Shown here piece by piece: positions 16,995 through 26,086 of a DNA stretch of 64,000 nt (its first letter is position 1; each line of letters begins with the position of its first letter). The DNA is from Pseudacidovorax sp. RU35E (lineage in GTDB: Bacteria; Pseudomonadota; Gammaproteobacteria; Burkholderiales; Burkholderiaceae_C), in the NCBI RefSeq assembly GCF_900156165.1, contig NZ_FTMY01000007.1, positions 124,001-188,000 of the forward strand, given 5' to 3'. The notes under the pieces are model-generated. The model made no database searches. It had not been told where the DNA came from and saw only the letters and a program-made list of their open reading frames with translations. A program made the translations under genes and the position numbers.

Positions 16995-17876
16995 TCAGCC
17001 CAAGAGGCCGGTGTTCACCGTCGGCCAGGCCAGGCGTACGCGCAGCTCCCTCTTGAGCCGCGTGTTGCGCAGCCGCCGGGACTCGGCCATGAAGCTCATC
17101 TGCATGGGCGACAGCTGCTGCGCCGCCTCCGTGCGCGACAGCCGCTGGGGGCGCGGCAGGCCGTAGAGCCCGGCTGCCAGGTCGAAGTACTCGCCCATGC
17201 GCATCTGTGTGTCGTCGCTCGCGTGGTAGACGCGCTGCGCCTTCCCGCGCCAGAGTGCGGCGATGCAGGCGCGCGCCAGGTCGTCGGCATGGATGTGGTT
17301 GGTGTACACGTCATCCTCGATCCGCAGGGCTGACGTGCCGCGCAGCAGGCGCTCGCGCGGCGTGCCCGCCGGCCGGTCGGGCGCGTAGATGCCCGGGATG
17401 CGCAGGATGCTGGCGCGCAGGCCGCGCGTGCCGGCCTCGCGCACCGCACGTTCCGCATCGACGCGACGTCGGCCGCGCGCGGTGGCCGGCGCCACGGCGC
17501 GGGTCTCGTCGATCCAGTCGCCGCCGCAATCGCCATACACGCCGGTGGTGGAGCCGTAGACCAGCACGTCCGGCGCGGCCATCGCGCCGCCGCAGGCCAG
17601 CGCCTGCAACAGCGCACGGGTGCGGGTGTCGCGGTCGCCGCCAGCACCCGACTCGCGTGGCGGCGGCGCCAGATGGAGCACACGGGGCGCCAGCCCGGCC
17701 AGCCGGCGCAGCGTGGCGGGCCGGTCCAGGTCGCCCACCAGCGGCACGGCACCGGCCGCGCGCAGGGCCGGCACCCGCTCGGGTGAGGAGGTCAGTGTCA
17801 GCACCCGCATCCGCCCGCCGAGCTGGCGCAGCACCCGCTGGCCCACGTCGCCGCAACCGACGACGAGCAGCCGCAT
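16995..17876 (-). CDS. NAD-dependent epimerase/dehydratase-like protein
   Basis: A 293-residue extended short-chain dehydrogenase fold. MRLLVVGCGDVGQRVLRQL carries the N-terminal GxGxxG-type nucleotide loop. LVYGSTTGVYGDCGGDWIDE, then LRIPGIYAPDR and YTNHIHADDLARACIAAL, are the landmarks of the YeeZ/SDR-a-type group. The catalytic YxxxK seems absent: after VYGDCGGDW comes TARGRRRVDAE, which points to a non-redox or regulatory role. I start at 17876 because the Rossmann motif begins directly there. It is divergent from the 2Fe-2S reductase gene at 18013. Confidence 0.88.
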   Translation of the reverse strand: MRLLVVGCGDVGQRVLRQLGGRMRVLTLTSSPERVPALRAAGAVPLVGDLDRPATLRRLAGLAPRVLHLAPPPRESGAGGDRDTRTRALLQALACGGAMAAPDVLVYGSTTGVYGDCGGDWIDETRAVAPATARGRRRVDAERAVREAGTRGLRASILRIPGIYAPDRPAGTPRERLLRGTSALRIEDDVYTNHIHADDLARACIAALWRGKAQRVYHASDDTQMRMGEYFDLAAGLYGLPRPQRLSRTEAAQQLSPMQMSFMAESRRLRNTRLKRELRVRLAWPTVNTGLLG

Positions 17877-18012
17877 GCGGCGGAAGCGCGCCGGCAGCGC
17901 ACCGAGGGGAAGACGGTTTGAAGGCAAAATCGAACGCTTTCCGCAGTCTTGACCGGCCGCGCCCGCCCCACGCGGCGCCAGCGCCGGCACAACCCCCGAA
18001 GAATACCCACCC

Positions 18013-19062
18013 ATGTCCGACACCGTGTTCTCCGTGAGCGTGGAGCCCAGCGGCCGCCGCTTCGACGCCGAGGCCGGCGAATCCATCCTGTCCGCCGGCA
18101 TCCGCCAGGGCATCGGCCTGCCCTACGGCTGCAAGGACGGCGCCTGCGGCTCCTGCAAGTGCAGGAAGCTTTCCGGCGAGGTGACGATGGAGCCCTACCA
18201 GTCCAAGGCCCTCAGCGCCGAGGAGGCCACCGCCGGCTACATCCTGACCTGCCGTGCCCATGCCACGAGCGACGTGGTGCTCGAATCGCGACAGGTGGTC
18301 GACGCCGACGCCTTCCCGATCCGCAAGATGCCTGTGCGGGTGCAAACCCTGGTGCGCCTGTCGCACGACGTGATGCGGCTGCGCCTGCAGCTGCCGGCCG
18401 GCGAGCCGATGAAGTTCCATGCCGGCCAGTACGTCGAATTCCTGCTGCGCGACGGCGCGCGGCGCAGCTATTCGATGGCCAATGCGCCGCACACGCTGGC
18501 CGAGCCCGGCACCGGCATCGAGCTGCACATCCGCCACATGCCCGGCGGCAAGTTCACCGACCACGTGTTCGGCGCCATGAAGGAAAAGGAGATCCTGCGC
18601 GTCGAAGGCCCCTACGGCAGCTTCTTCCTGCGCGAGGACAGCACCAAGCCCATCGTGCTGCTGGCCTCGGGCACCGGCTTCGCGCCCATCAAGGCGCTGA
18701 TCGAGCACATGAAGTTCAAGCGCATCAAGCGGCCGACCACGCTGTACTGGGGCGGCCGCCGGCCGCAGGACCTGTACATGGACGGCTGGATCCGCGAGCA
18801 GCTGGCCGAGATGCCCCAGCTGCGCTACGTGCCGGTGGTGAGCAATGCCGTGCCCGAAGACAACTGGACGGGTCGCACCGGCTTCGTCCACCAGGCGGTG
18901 CTCGAGGACACGCCCGACCTTTCCGGCCACCAGGTCTATGCCTGCGGCGCGCCGGTGGTCGTGCAATCCGCGCAGCGCGACTACGTGGCCCAGGCCGGCC
19001 TGCCCGAAGAGGAATTCTTCGCCGACGCCTTCACCTCCGAGGCGGACAAGGCCGCGCCCTGA
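18013..19062 (+). CDS. 2Fe-2S/FAD/NAD(P)H oxidoreductase (CDP-6-deoxyglucoseen-reductase-like)
   Basis: A 349-residue flavoprotein reductase. A plant-type ferredoxin domain comes first, with cluster ligands Cys40, Cys45, Cys48 and Cys80 (GCKDGACGSCKC and LTCRAH). The FAD domain follows (RSYSMANAP at about 156-164), then the NAD domain (ASGTGFAPIKALIEH and a C-terminal YACGAPVVV). This architecture passes electrons from NAD(P)H through FAD to the cluster and on to a partner. Databases usually label such Burkholderiales proteins CDP-6-deoxy-3,4-glucoseen reductase, but no deoxysugar genes are nearby. It may serve an oxygenase encoded elsewhere or act as a phenol-hydroxylase-type reductase. Confidence 0.9.
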   Translation: MSDTVFSVSVEPSGRRFDAEAGESILSAGIRQGIGLPYGCKDGACGSCKCRKLSGEVTMEPYQSKALSAEEATAGYILTCRAHATSDVVLESRQVVDADAFPIRKMPVRVQTLVRLSHDVMRLRLQLPAGEPMKFHAGQYVEFLLRDGARRSYSMANAPHTLAEPGTGIELHIRHMPGGKFTDHVFGAMKEKEILRVEGPYGSFFLREDSTKPIVLLASGTGFAPIKALIEHMKFKRIKRPTTLYWGGRRPQDLYMDGWIREQLAEMPQLRYVPVVSNAVPEDNWTGRTGFVHQAVLEDTPDLSGHQVYACGAPVVVQSAQRDYVAQAGLPEEEFFADAFTSEADKAAP

Positions 19063-19132
19063 ACGCCTGCTCCGCCGCCTGCCGTCGACTGACGGCGCGC
19101 GGCCGTCCGATCACAAGACAACACGAGACACC

Positions 19133-20113
19133 ATGACCCGCCTGATCACCCGACGCCCCGTGCTCTCCCTGCTGGCTGCGAGCGCCGCCCTGCCCTTCGT
19201 GGCGCGCGCCGAGAACCGGCCGATCCGCCTGGTGGTGCCCTATGCCGCGGGCGGCCCCATCGACGTGACTGCGCGTGCGCTGGCCGAACGTGCCAAGGAC
19301 GCCTTCGGCGGCCCGATCATCATCGACAACAAGCCCGGTGCCGGCGGCAACATCGGCGCCGACATGGTGGCCAAGGCGCAACCCGACGGCCTGACCATCG
19401 GCATCGCCGCCACGGCGACGAATGCGGTCAACCCCTGGCTCTACAGCCGCATGCCCTACAACGCGGCCACCGACTTCGCGCCCATCACGCAGATGGTGCG
19501 GGTGCCCAATGTGCTGGTGATGAATGCCGAGACGGCGCAGCGCCTGAAGATCAACAGCCTCAAGGACCTGATCGCCTACGCCAAGGCCAACCCGGCCAAG
19601 CTGAACTACGGCAGCGGCGGCAACGGCAGCGCCGGCCACCTGGCGGGTGAGATGTTCAAGAAGGCGGCCGGCATCTTCGCCGTGCACATTCCCTACAACG
19701 GCGGCAACCCGGCGCAGCTGGCGCTGCTGAGCGGCCAGGTCGACTTCAACTTCGACAACCTGGCCACGGCCGCGCCCAACATCCGTGGCGGCAAGCTCAA
19801 GGCGCTGGCCGTGACCACGCTGCAGCGCAGCCCCTTCCTGCCCGAGGTGCCGCCGGTGGCGGACACGCTCAAGGGCTTTTCCATCGACACCTGGTGGGGG
19901 CTGGTGGCGCCCGCGGGTACGCCGCGCGAGGTGATCGACCGGCTGAACCAGGCCTTCGTCGGCGCGCTGAACGCGCCCGAGACCAAGACCCGCTTCGCCG
20001 CCCTCTTTGCCGAGCCGGTGCCGACCACGCCCGAGCAGTTCGGCGCCTTCATGAAGAGCGAACTGGCCAAGTACGAGCAGGTGGTGAAGGCGACCGGCGC
20101 GAAGGTGGACTGA
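19133..20113 (+). CDS. Tripartite tricarboxylate transporter receptor (Bug/TctC family), second copy
   Basis: A 326-residue periplasmic receptor. The signal peptide MTRLITRRPVLSLLAASAAL is cut after ARA at about 26; the RR could allow Tat export. The mature start RPIRLVVPYAAGGPIDVTAR and KPGAGGNIGADMVAKAQPDG are characteristic of the family. It follows the reductase gene by 70 bp on the same strand, so the two may be co-transcribed. No tctA or tctB is adjacent. A good intrinsic terminator follows at 20159. The ligand is unknown. Confidence 0.94.
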   Translation: MTRLITRRPVLSLLAASAALPFVARAENRPIRLVVPYAAGGPIDVTARALAERAKDAFGGPIIIDNKPGAGGNIGADMVAKAQPDGLTIGIAATATNAVNPWLYSRMPYNAATDFAPITQMVRVPNVLVMNAETAQRLKINSLKDLIAYAKANPAKLNYGSGGNGSAGHLAGEMFKKAAGIFAVHIPYNGGNPAQLALLSGQVDFNFDNLATAAPNIRGGKLKALAVTTLQRSPFLPEVPPVADTLKGFSIDTWWGLVAPAGTPREVIDRLNQAFVGALNAPETKTRFAALFAEPVPTTPEQFGAFMKSELAKYEQVVKATGAKVD

Positions 20114-20158
20114 GCCTTGCACCGGGCGCCGCTGCGGCGGCGCGCAGATCCAAAGCAG

Positions 20159-20190
20159 AACGGGCCGGCGAAAGCGCGGCCCGTTTCTTT
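20159..20190 (+). terminator. Intrinsic terminator after the second Bug receptor gene
   Basis: AACGGGCC (20159-20166) pairs with GGCCCGTT (20178-20185), followed by TCTTT. It lies between two converging transcription units (Bug receptor and livF) and could serve both, though the T-rich side favours the plus strand. Confidence 0.75.
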
Positions 20191-20224
20191 GCTTGACCGG
20201 CGGCCTCGTGCGCCGCCCTGAGCG

Positions 20225-20941
20225 TCACTCGCCCAGGTAGGCGGCGCGCACCTTGGGATCGTTCAGCATCACCTTGGCATCGCCATTCATGGTGATCAGG
20301 CCCGACTCCATCACGTAGCCCCGGTCGGCGATCTGCAGCGCGCGGCTGGCGTTCTGCTCCACCAGCAACACCGTCACGCCCTGGTCGTAGACCTGCTTGA
20401 CCACTTCGAAGATCTTGTCGCACATGATGGGCGACAAGCCCATGGTGGGCTCGTCCAGCAGCAGCACCTTGGGCCGGGCCATCAGCGCGCGGCCCATGGC
20501 CAGCATCTGCTGCTCGCCGCCGGACATGGTGCCCGCCAGCTGCGTGGCCCGCTCCTTCAGGCGAGGGAAGGTGGTGAACACGCGGTCGATGTCCTGCGCG
20601 ATGCCGGCCTTGTCGTTGCGCGTGTAGGCGCCGATCTGCAGGTTCTCGGTGATCGTCATGCGCGTGAACACGCCGCGGCCTTCCGGCACCATCACCAGGC
20701 CTTCCTTGACCAGGTCCCAGGCGCCACGCCCCTTGATGGACTTGCCCATGAACTCGATCTCGCCTGCCAGCGGGGGCAGCGTGCCGGTGATGGCCTTCAT
20801 GGTGGTGGTCTTGCCAGCACCGTTGGAGCCGATCAGCGACACCAGTTCGCCCTCGCGCACCTCGAAGTCCACGCCCTTGACGGCCTGGATGCCGCCATAT
20901 GCGACCTTCAGGCCGCTCACTTTCAACAGAGTCTGTGCCAT
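20225..20941 (-). CDS. livF: Branched-chain amino acid ABC transporter ATPase LivF
   Basis: A 238-residue ABC ATPase. Walker A is GSNGAGKTTT, the signature is MSGGEQQMLAMGRAL, Walker B is VLLLDEPTMGLSP, and the switch histidine position reads VEQN as in LivF. It energises uptake of branched-chain amino acids or related compounds with LivG, LivH and LivM. The ATG at 20941 is chosen over the one at 20962 because GAAAGG sits at the right distance and avoids overlap with livG. It is the last gene of a tight four-gene operon. Confidence 0.94.
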   Translation of the reverse strand: MAQTLLKVSGLKVAYGGIQAVKGVDFEVREGELVSLIGSNGAGKTTTMKAITGTLPPLAGEIEFMGKSIKGRGAWDLVKEGLVMVPEGRGVFTRMTITENLQIGAYTRNDKAGIAQDIDRVFTTFPRLKERATQLAGTMSGGEQQMLAMGRALMARPKVLLLDEPTMGLSPIMCDKIFEVVKQVYDQGVTVLLVEQNASRALQIADRGYVMESGLITMNGDAKVMLNDPKVRAAYLGE

Positions 20942-20951
20942 GCGCGGCCTT

Positions 20952-21722
20952 TCAGTGTCCACCGGTGCCGAGGTAGGCCTCGATCACCTTCTCGTTCTTC
21001 TGCACCTCGGCCGGGGTGCCTTCGGCGATCTGCTTGCCGTAGTCGAGCACCGTCACGCGGTCGCACAGACCCATGATCAGCTTCACGTCGTGCTCGATGA
21101 TGAGCACGGTGCGGCTGTCCTTGCGGATGCGGTCGATCAACTCGCGCAGCTGAACCTTCTCGGTCGCGTTCATGCCGGCGGCGGGTTCGTCCAGTGCGAT
21201 GAGCTGCGGGTCGGTGGCCAGGGCACGCGCGATCTCGAGCCGACGCTGGTCGCCGTAGCTCAGCGTGCGGGCCTTGAAGTCGGCGTACTTGCCGACGCCC
21301 ACATAGTCGAGCAGTTCACGTGCGCGATCGGCGATGGCCCGCTCCTCGGCCTTGAAGCCCGAGGTGCGGAAGATGGCGCCGAACACGCCCGAATGCGTGC
21401 GCACATGGCGGCCGACCATCACGTTCTCCAGCGCCGTCATCTCGGCGAAGAGTCGGATGTTCTGGAAGGTGCGTGCGATGCCGGCCTTGGCCACTTCGTG
21501 CACGGCCGTGGGCTGGTAGGGCTTGCCGGCCAGCTCGAAGCTGCCGCTGTCCGGCGTGTACAGCCCGGTGATGACGTTGAAGAAGGTGGTCTTGCCCGCG
21601 CCGTTGGGGCCGATCAGGCCGTAGACCTGGCCCCGCTCGATGCGGATGCCCACGTCCGACAGGGCCTGGAGTCCGCCGAAGCGCTTGGAGATGCCCTTCA
21701 CGTGAAGGATGGTGTCTGCCAT
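20952..21722 (-). CDS. livG: Branched-chain amino acid ABC transporter ATPase LivG
   Basis: A 256-residue ABC ATPase. Walker A is GPNGAGKTTFFN, the Q-loop is RTFQNIRLF, the signature is the LivG-type LSYGDQRRLEIARAL, and Walker B is LIALDEPAAGMN. The following LIIEHDVKLIMGL carries the H-loop histidine and is typical of LivG. It pairs with LivF as the nucleotide-binding half of the importer. It lies 10 bp before livF and 21 bp after livM, so the genes are co-transcribed. Confidence 0.95.
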   Translation of the reverse strand: MADTILHVKGISKRFGGLQALSDVGIRIERGQVYGLIGPNGAGKTTFFNVITGLYTPDSGSFELAGKPYQPTAVHEVAKAGIARTFQNIRLFAEMTALENVMVGRHVRTHSGVFGAIFRTSGFKAEERAIADRARELLDYVGVGKYADFKARTLSYGDQRRLEIARALATDPQLIALDEPAAGMNATEKVQLRELIDRIRKDSRTVLIIEHDVKLIMGLCDRVTVLDYGKQIAEGTPAEVQKNEKVIEAYLGTGGH

Positions 21723-21743
21723 GAGAGTGTTCCTTCCTTCGGC

Positions 21744-22934
21744 TCAAGGGTTGATGGACATGGGCCGGTTGGCGCCGCCGGGCACCTCTTCGGCCGGCGT
21801 GTCGATGCCAGGCGTGACAGCCTGGGCCGAGCCGGACACCGGGTCGGGCGCCCGCGGCGTCCCCTTGAGCGACTTGCCGTGTTCCGGCGAGGGCCACAGG
21901 CCGCGCGGACGCACCAGCATGATCACGATCATGGCCAGCGCGATGAACAGCTGGCGCAGGATGGACGCGTCGAGTCGGCCGTCCGTCATGGCCTGCAGCG
22001 GACCGGCCACATAGCGCAGCACCTCGGGCAGCGCCGCGAGCAGCACGGCACCCAGGATCACGCCAGGCAGGTGGCCGATGCCGCCGAGCACCACCATCGA
22101 GACGATCATCACCGACTCCATCAGGCTGAAGGACTCGGGTGAGACGAAGCCCTGGAAGGCCGCGAACATGGCGCCCGACATGCCACCGAAGCTTGCGCCC
22201 ATGCCGAAGGCCAGAAGCTTCATGTTCCGGGTGTTGATGCCCATGGCCTTGGCGGCGATCTCATCCTCCCGGATGGCCATCCAGCCACGGCCGACACGCG
22301 AGTTCTGCAGCCGGTGCGACAGGATGACGGTGAAGATCACCAGCGCCAGGAACAGGTAGTAGTACAGCGACACCGAAGAGATGGTGTAGTCGCCGATCTT
22401 CAGCGGCCGGCCCAGATTGAGCCCGAAGATCCGGATGGGATCGATGCTGCTGATGCCCTTGGGGCCGTTGGTGATGTTGTAGGGATGGTCCAGCGTGTTC
22501 ATAAACACGCGGATGATTTCGCCGAAGCCGAGCGTCACGATGGCCAGGTAGTCGCCGCGCAGCTTGAGCGTGGGCGCACCCAGCAGGGCGCCGAAGATGC
22601 CTGCCAGCACCAGCGCCGCCGGTATCACCAGAATCAGCGAGGTGTGGAAGCCGTTCGGGAACATCGCCTGCAGCGCAGGGAAAGAATCCGTCAACTGCGT
22701 GGAGCCCAGCAGCGCGTAGAGGTACGCCCCGATGGCGAAAAATGCGACGTAGCCCAGGTCCAGCAGGCCGGCGTAGCCGACCACGATGTTCAGGCCCAAC
22801 GCGAGCATCACGTACAGCAGCGCGATGTCGACGATGCGCACCCAGGCATTGCCCTGGGTCTGCAGCAGCAGTGGGAAGGCCAGCAGCGCGACGGCGGCGA
22901 TCAGGAAGACGACGAGGTTCTTGGAATTCTTCAT
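21744..22934 (-). CDS. livM: Branched-chain amino acid ABC transporter permease LivM
   Basis: A 396-residue inner-membrane permease with about ten helices, beginning MKNSKNLVVFLIAAVALLAF. The family signature LGLNIVVGYAGLLDLGYVAFFAIGAY (in two parts LGLNIVVGYAGL and LDLGYVAFFAIGAY) and GRGWMAIREDEIAAKAMGI (coupling loop to the ATPases) are present. The tail (about residues 340-396) is hydrophilic, Pro/Gly-rich and longer than usual. The ATG at 22934 is chosen by homology and by its fit after livH (16-bp gap). Confidence 0.94.
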   Translation of the reverse strand: MKNSKNLVVFLIAAVALLAFPLLLQTQGNAWVRIVDIALLYVMLALGLNIVVGYAGLLDLGYVAFFAIGAYLYALLGSTQLTDSFPALQAMFPNGFHTSLILVIPAALVLAGIFGALLGAPTLKLRGDYLAIVTLGFGEIIRVFMNTLDHPYNITNGPKGISSIDPIRIFGLNLGRPLKIGDYTISSVSLYYYLFLALVIFTVILSHRLQNSRVGRGWMAIREDEIAAKAMGINTRNMKLLAFGMGASFGGMSGAMFAAFQGFVSPESFSLMESVMIVSMVVLGGIGHLPGVILGAVLLAALPEVLRYVAGPLQAMTDGRLDASILRQLFIALAMIVIMLVRPRGLWPSPEHGKSLKGTPRAPDPVSGSAQAVTPGIDTPAEEVPGGANRPMSINP

Positions 22935-22950
22935 GGAGCCTCCTTGGCCA

Positions 22951-23880
22951 TCAGGCCCGGTCCGCCACACGTTCGCCGAGCAGGCCGGACGGCCGCACGG
23001 TCAGCGTGATGATGAGGATGATGAAGGCGAAGATGTCGCTGTGCTGGCTGCCCAGCACGCCGCCGGTCACGTCCGACAGATAGCCGGCGCCCACCGCCTC
23101 GATCACGCCCAGAAGCAGCCCGCCCACCACAGCGCCGGCCAGGTTGCCGATGCCGCCGAACACGGCCGCGGTGAAGGCCTTGAGGCCGGGGATGAAGCCC
23201 ATGGCATGTTGCGCGATGCCGTAGTTGGACGCGTACATCACGCCAGCGATGGCCGCCAGAACGGCGCCGATGATGAAGGTGGCGGAAATCACCGTGTCGG
23301 GCCGGATGCCCATCAGCGCCGCCACCCGCGGGTTCTCGGCCGTGGCGCGCATGGCACGACCCAGGCGCGTGTAGTTGACCAGCCACGTCAGGATCGCCAG
23401 GGAGACTGCCGTGACCACCAGGATCATGATCTGCGTCGGCGAGATGGCCGCGCCCGCGATATGGACGGACTCGCTGGGAAGCAGCGTCGGATAGGCCTTG
23501 TTGGTGGGCCGCCAGATGATCATGGCCAGCGTCTGCAACAGGATCGACATGCCGATCGCGGTGATCAGCGGCGCCAGCTTGGGGCTGTTGCGCAGCGGTC
23601 GGTAGGCGACCTTCTCGATGGTGAAGTTGAGCGTCGCAGCCACCACGCAGGCGATCAACGTAGCCAGGATCAGGATGATCCAGCCCGGGGTGCCCGGCAT
23701 GGCCGACTGCATCCAGCCGATGATGGTCCAGCTGGTCAGCGCACCGACCATGAGGACCTCGCCGTGGGCGAAATTGATGAGGTTGATGATGCCGTACACC
23801 ATGGTGTAGCCGAGGGCTATCAGGGCGTACATGCTGCCGAGAACCAGACCGTTGATGATCTGTTGCAGCAATATTTCCAT
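22951..23880 (-). CDS. livH: Branched-chain amino acid ABC transporter permease LivH
   Basis: A 309-residue permease with about eight helices. MEILLQQIINGLVLGSMYAL and GYTMVYGIINLINFAHGEV form the LivH N-terminal signature, and GRAMRATAENPRVAALMGI is the ATPase-coupling loop. With LivM it forms the membrane channel. It is the first gene of the operon. The periplasmic binding protein livK is not within the window, so the receptor must be encoded elsewhere. Confidence 0.95.
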   Translation of the reverse strand: MEILLQQIINGLVLGSMYALIALGYTMVYGIINLINFAHGEVLMVGALTSWTIIGWMQSAMPGTPGWIILILATLIACVVAATLNFTIEKVAYRPLRNSPKLAPLITAIGMSILLQTLAMIIWRPTNKAYPTLLPSESVHIAGAAISPTQIMILVVTAVSLAILTWLVNYTRLGRAMRATAENPRVAALMGIRPDTVISATFIIGAVLAAIAGVMYASNYGIAQHAMGFIPGLKAFTAAVFGGIGNLAGAVVGGLLLGVIEAVGAGYLSDVTGGVLGSQHSDIFAFIILIITLTVRPSGLLGERVADRA

Positions 23881-23966
23881 AAAGAGAGGTCCCTTTTGTT
23901 ATGCGTCCCGGTGAGGACGCCTTTTGCCAAGCCGGAGCACCGGATTGGCGCCATGGTTCAAGTAGC

Positions 23967-23998
23967 AAAAAACCCGCCAGCATGGGTGGTCGGCGGGT
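23967..23998 (-). terminator. Intrinsic terminator of the ftsK-lolA-rarA unit
   Basis: Read on the minus strand, ACCCGCC (from 23998) pairs with GGCGGGT (ending 23972), followed by a T-run (complement of A 23967-23972). It lies 109 bp past the rarA stop and insulates that unit from the liv operon. Confidence 0.8.
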
Positions 23999-24106
23999 CG
24001 AAGTGGGCGGGATTGTAGACACGGCCTCGCGCCAATCTGGTGCAGGCAGGGTGGGGTTTTCCGCAAGCCTGGAGCGGCTCGGCGGGCGCCCGGTGTCAGG
24101 GCGGTG

Positions 24107-25414
24107 TCAGTCCTTGCGGGCCTGTTCGTCCAGCTGGCGCAGGTGCGTGAGCTTGTCAGCGATCTTCGTTTCGAGCCCGCGCGGCACGGGCTGGTACCAC
24201 CGGGGCTCGGGCATGCCCTCGGGCAGGTAGGTCTCGCCGGCCGCATAAGCCTCGGGCTCGTCGTGCGCATAGCGATAGGCCTTGCCATGGCCCAGCGACT
24301 TCATCAGCTTGGTGGGCGCATTGCGCAGGTGGATGGGCACCTCGCGCGACTTGTCCTGCCGCACGAAGGCCCGTGCCTGGTTGTAGGCGTTGTAGCCCGC
24401 ATTGCTCTTGGGCGCGATGGCCAGGTAGATGACCGCCTGGGCCAGGGCCAGATCACCTTCGGGCGAGCCAAGGCGCTCGAAGGTGGTGGCGGCATCGTTG
24501 GCCACCTGCATCGCGCGTGGGTCGGCCAGGCCGATGTCCTCCCACGCCATGCGCACGATGCGCCGCGAGAGGTAGCGAGCATCGGCACCGCCGTCGAGCA
24601 TGCGCGTGAGCCAATACAGCGCCGCGTCTGGATGCGAGCCGCGAACCGACTTGTGCAAGGCCGATATCTGGTCGTAGAAGTTGTCGCCGCCCTTGTCGAA
24701 GCGGCGCGCGTTGAGCGTGAGCGCGCTCTGCAGGAACTCGGGCGTCACTTCCTCCACCCCGGCGGCACGCGCGGCGGTGTCGGTCTGCTCCAGCAGGTTG
24801 AGCATGCGGCGCGCGTCGCCATCCGCATAGCCAACCAGCGTGTCCACGGCCGCATCGCTCAGCGCCAGATGGGTGAGCACCTTGTCCTGCGCACGACGCA
24901 CCAGCTGACGGAGTTCGTCCTCGCTGAGCGACTGCAGCGTGTAGACCTGGGCCCGCGAAAGCAGCGCCGAATTGACCTCGAAGGACGGGTTCTCGGTGGT
25001 CGCGCCGACGAAGGTGACCAGGCCCGATTCGACGAAGGGCAGCAGGCCGTCCTGCTGACTCTTGTTGAAGCGATGGATCTCGTCGACGAAGAGGATGGTC
25101 TTGCGGCTCAGCGCCAGGTGCTGCTCGGCCCGCTCCATGGCGGCGCGGATGTCCTTGACGCCCGAAAACACCGCCGACAGTGCAATGAACTCATAGCCGA
25201 AGGCCTTGGCCGTGAGCCGAGCCAGCGTGGTCTTGCCTACGCCGGGCGGCCCCCAAAGGATCATGGAATGGGGCTTGCCAGACTCGAAGGCCAGCCGCAG
25301 TGGTCGGCCAGGGCCGATCAGGTGGCTCTGACCGATGACCTCGTCGAGGCTAGCGGGGCGCAGGGCCTCCGCAAGGGGCGCCGCAGGCGAAGGGGAATCA
25401 AACAGATCGGCCAT
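24107..25414 (-). CDS. rarA: Replication-associated recombination protein A (RarA/MgsA)
   Basis: A 435-residue AAA+ ATPase related to the clamp loader and RuvB. The Walker A is [14 protein letters not shown] at about 53-66 and the Walker B is [16 protein letters not shown]. Sensor 1 is [19 protein letters not shown], followed by the tetramerisation domain with [18 protein letters not shown]. It acts at stalled replication forks. It is the third gene of a minus-strand block with ftsK and lolA, an order common in proteobacteria. Confidence 0.96.
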   Translation of the reverse strand: MADLFDSPSPAAPLAEALRPASLDEVIGQSHLIGPGRPLRLAFESGKPHSMILWGPPGVGKTTLARLTAKAFGYEFIALSAVFSGVKDIRAAMERAEQHLALSRKTILFVDEIHRFNKSQQDGLLPFVESGLVTFVGATTENPSFEVNSALLSRAQVYTLQSLSEDELRQLVRRAQDKVLTHLALSDAAVDTLVGYADGDARRMLNLLEQTDTAARAAGVEEVTPEFLQSALTLNARRFDKGGDNFYDQISALHKSVRGSHPDAALYWLTRMLDGGADARYLSRRIVRMAWEDIGLADPRAMQVANDAATTFERLGSPEGDLALAQAVIYLAIAPKSNAGYNAYNQARAFVRQDKSREVPIHLRNAPTKLMKSLGHGKAYRYAHDEPEAYAAGETYLPEGMPEPRWYQPVPRGLETKIADKLTHLRQLDEQARKD

Positions 25415-25443
25415 GCGCCGATTGTCCGGCCGTCATCATGGCC

Positions 25444-26076
25444 TCACTGCCGGACGACGTCGGCACCCGCAGGGGGCTTGAACTGGAAGCTGCCCGCCTG
25501 CAGCGAAGGATTGACCTGCACGTTGGAAAAGCGCAGCACCGAGCGCTGGCCGAAGGCGTCGAGGATGTCCAGCGCCGCCAGCGCATCGCCCTGGAAGCCG
25601 ATCTCCACGCTCTGCAGTTGCGCATCACGCGACTTTGGCGTGGCCTTGACCCATTGCAGGCCGTCGCGAGCGGGCGCATCGGCCAGCGTGAAATCCGACT
25701 CCAGCGCACGCAGATCCGCCGCCGAGGCGATCAGCGCTGCCGGCGTCGAGCCCAGCGCCTGCGCCTGCGGGCGCTGCGTCACCTGGTTGAGGTCGGCGTC
25801 GTAGAGCCACAGCGTCTTGCCGTCGGCCACGATCGTCTGCGCAAAGGGCTTGCGGTACTCGAAGCGGAATCGTCCAGGCCGCTGGAACTCGAAGGTGCCG
25901 GTGGAAGTCTTGGCGCGCATCGCCTGACCATCCTTGGGCGGCGCGGTGACCGTCTGGGTGAAGTCGGCCTTGCCAGAGCGGGCGGTCTTGAGAAACGCAC
26001 CCAGGCTATCCAAGCCGCCGGCCCACGCGCCGCATGCCATGGCCGCAAGAACACAGCCCACCATCAACTTCCGCAT
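25444..26076 (-). CDS. lolA: Outer-membrane lipoprotein carrier protein LolA
   Basis: A 210-residue periplasmic chaperone with a signal peptide (MRKLMVGCVLAAMACGAWA, cleavage at about 19). The mature protein starts with a helix and has KADFTQTVTAP, GTFEFQRPGRFRFEYRKPF and TLWLYDADLNQVTQRP, the LolA beta-sheet segments. It carries lipoproteins from LolCDE to LolB at the outer membrane and is expected to be essential. It lies 10 bp after ftsK and 29 bp before rarA. Confidence 0.95.
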   Translation of the reverse strand: MRKLMVGCVLAAMACGAWAGGLDSLGAFLKTARSGKADFTQTVTAPPKDGQAMRAKTSTGTFEFQRPGRFRFEYRKPFAQTIVADGKTLWLYDADLNQVTQRPQAQALGSTPAALIASAADLRALESDFTLADAPARDGLQWVKATPKSRDAQLQSVEIGFQGDALAALDILDAFGQRSVLRFSNVQVNPSLQAGSFQFKPPAGADVVRQ

Positions 26077-26086
26077 TCCGTTCCTT

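Noticed and set aside
18013-19062. Deoxysugar biosynthesis locus suggested by the CDP-glucoseen-reductase-like gene
   Set aside because: No dehydratase, aminotransferase or nucleotidyltransferase genes are nearby. The domain order is shared by many oxygenase reductases.
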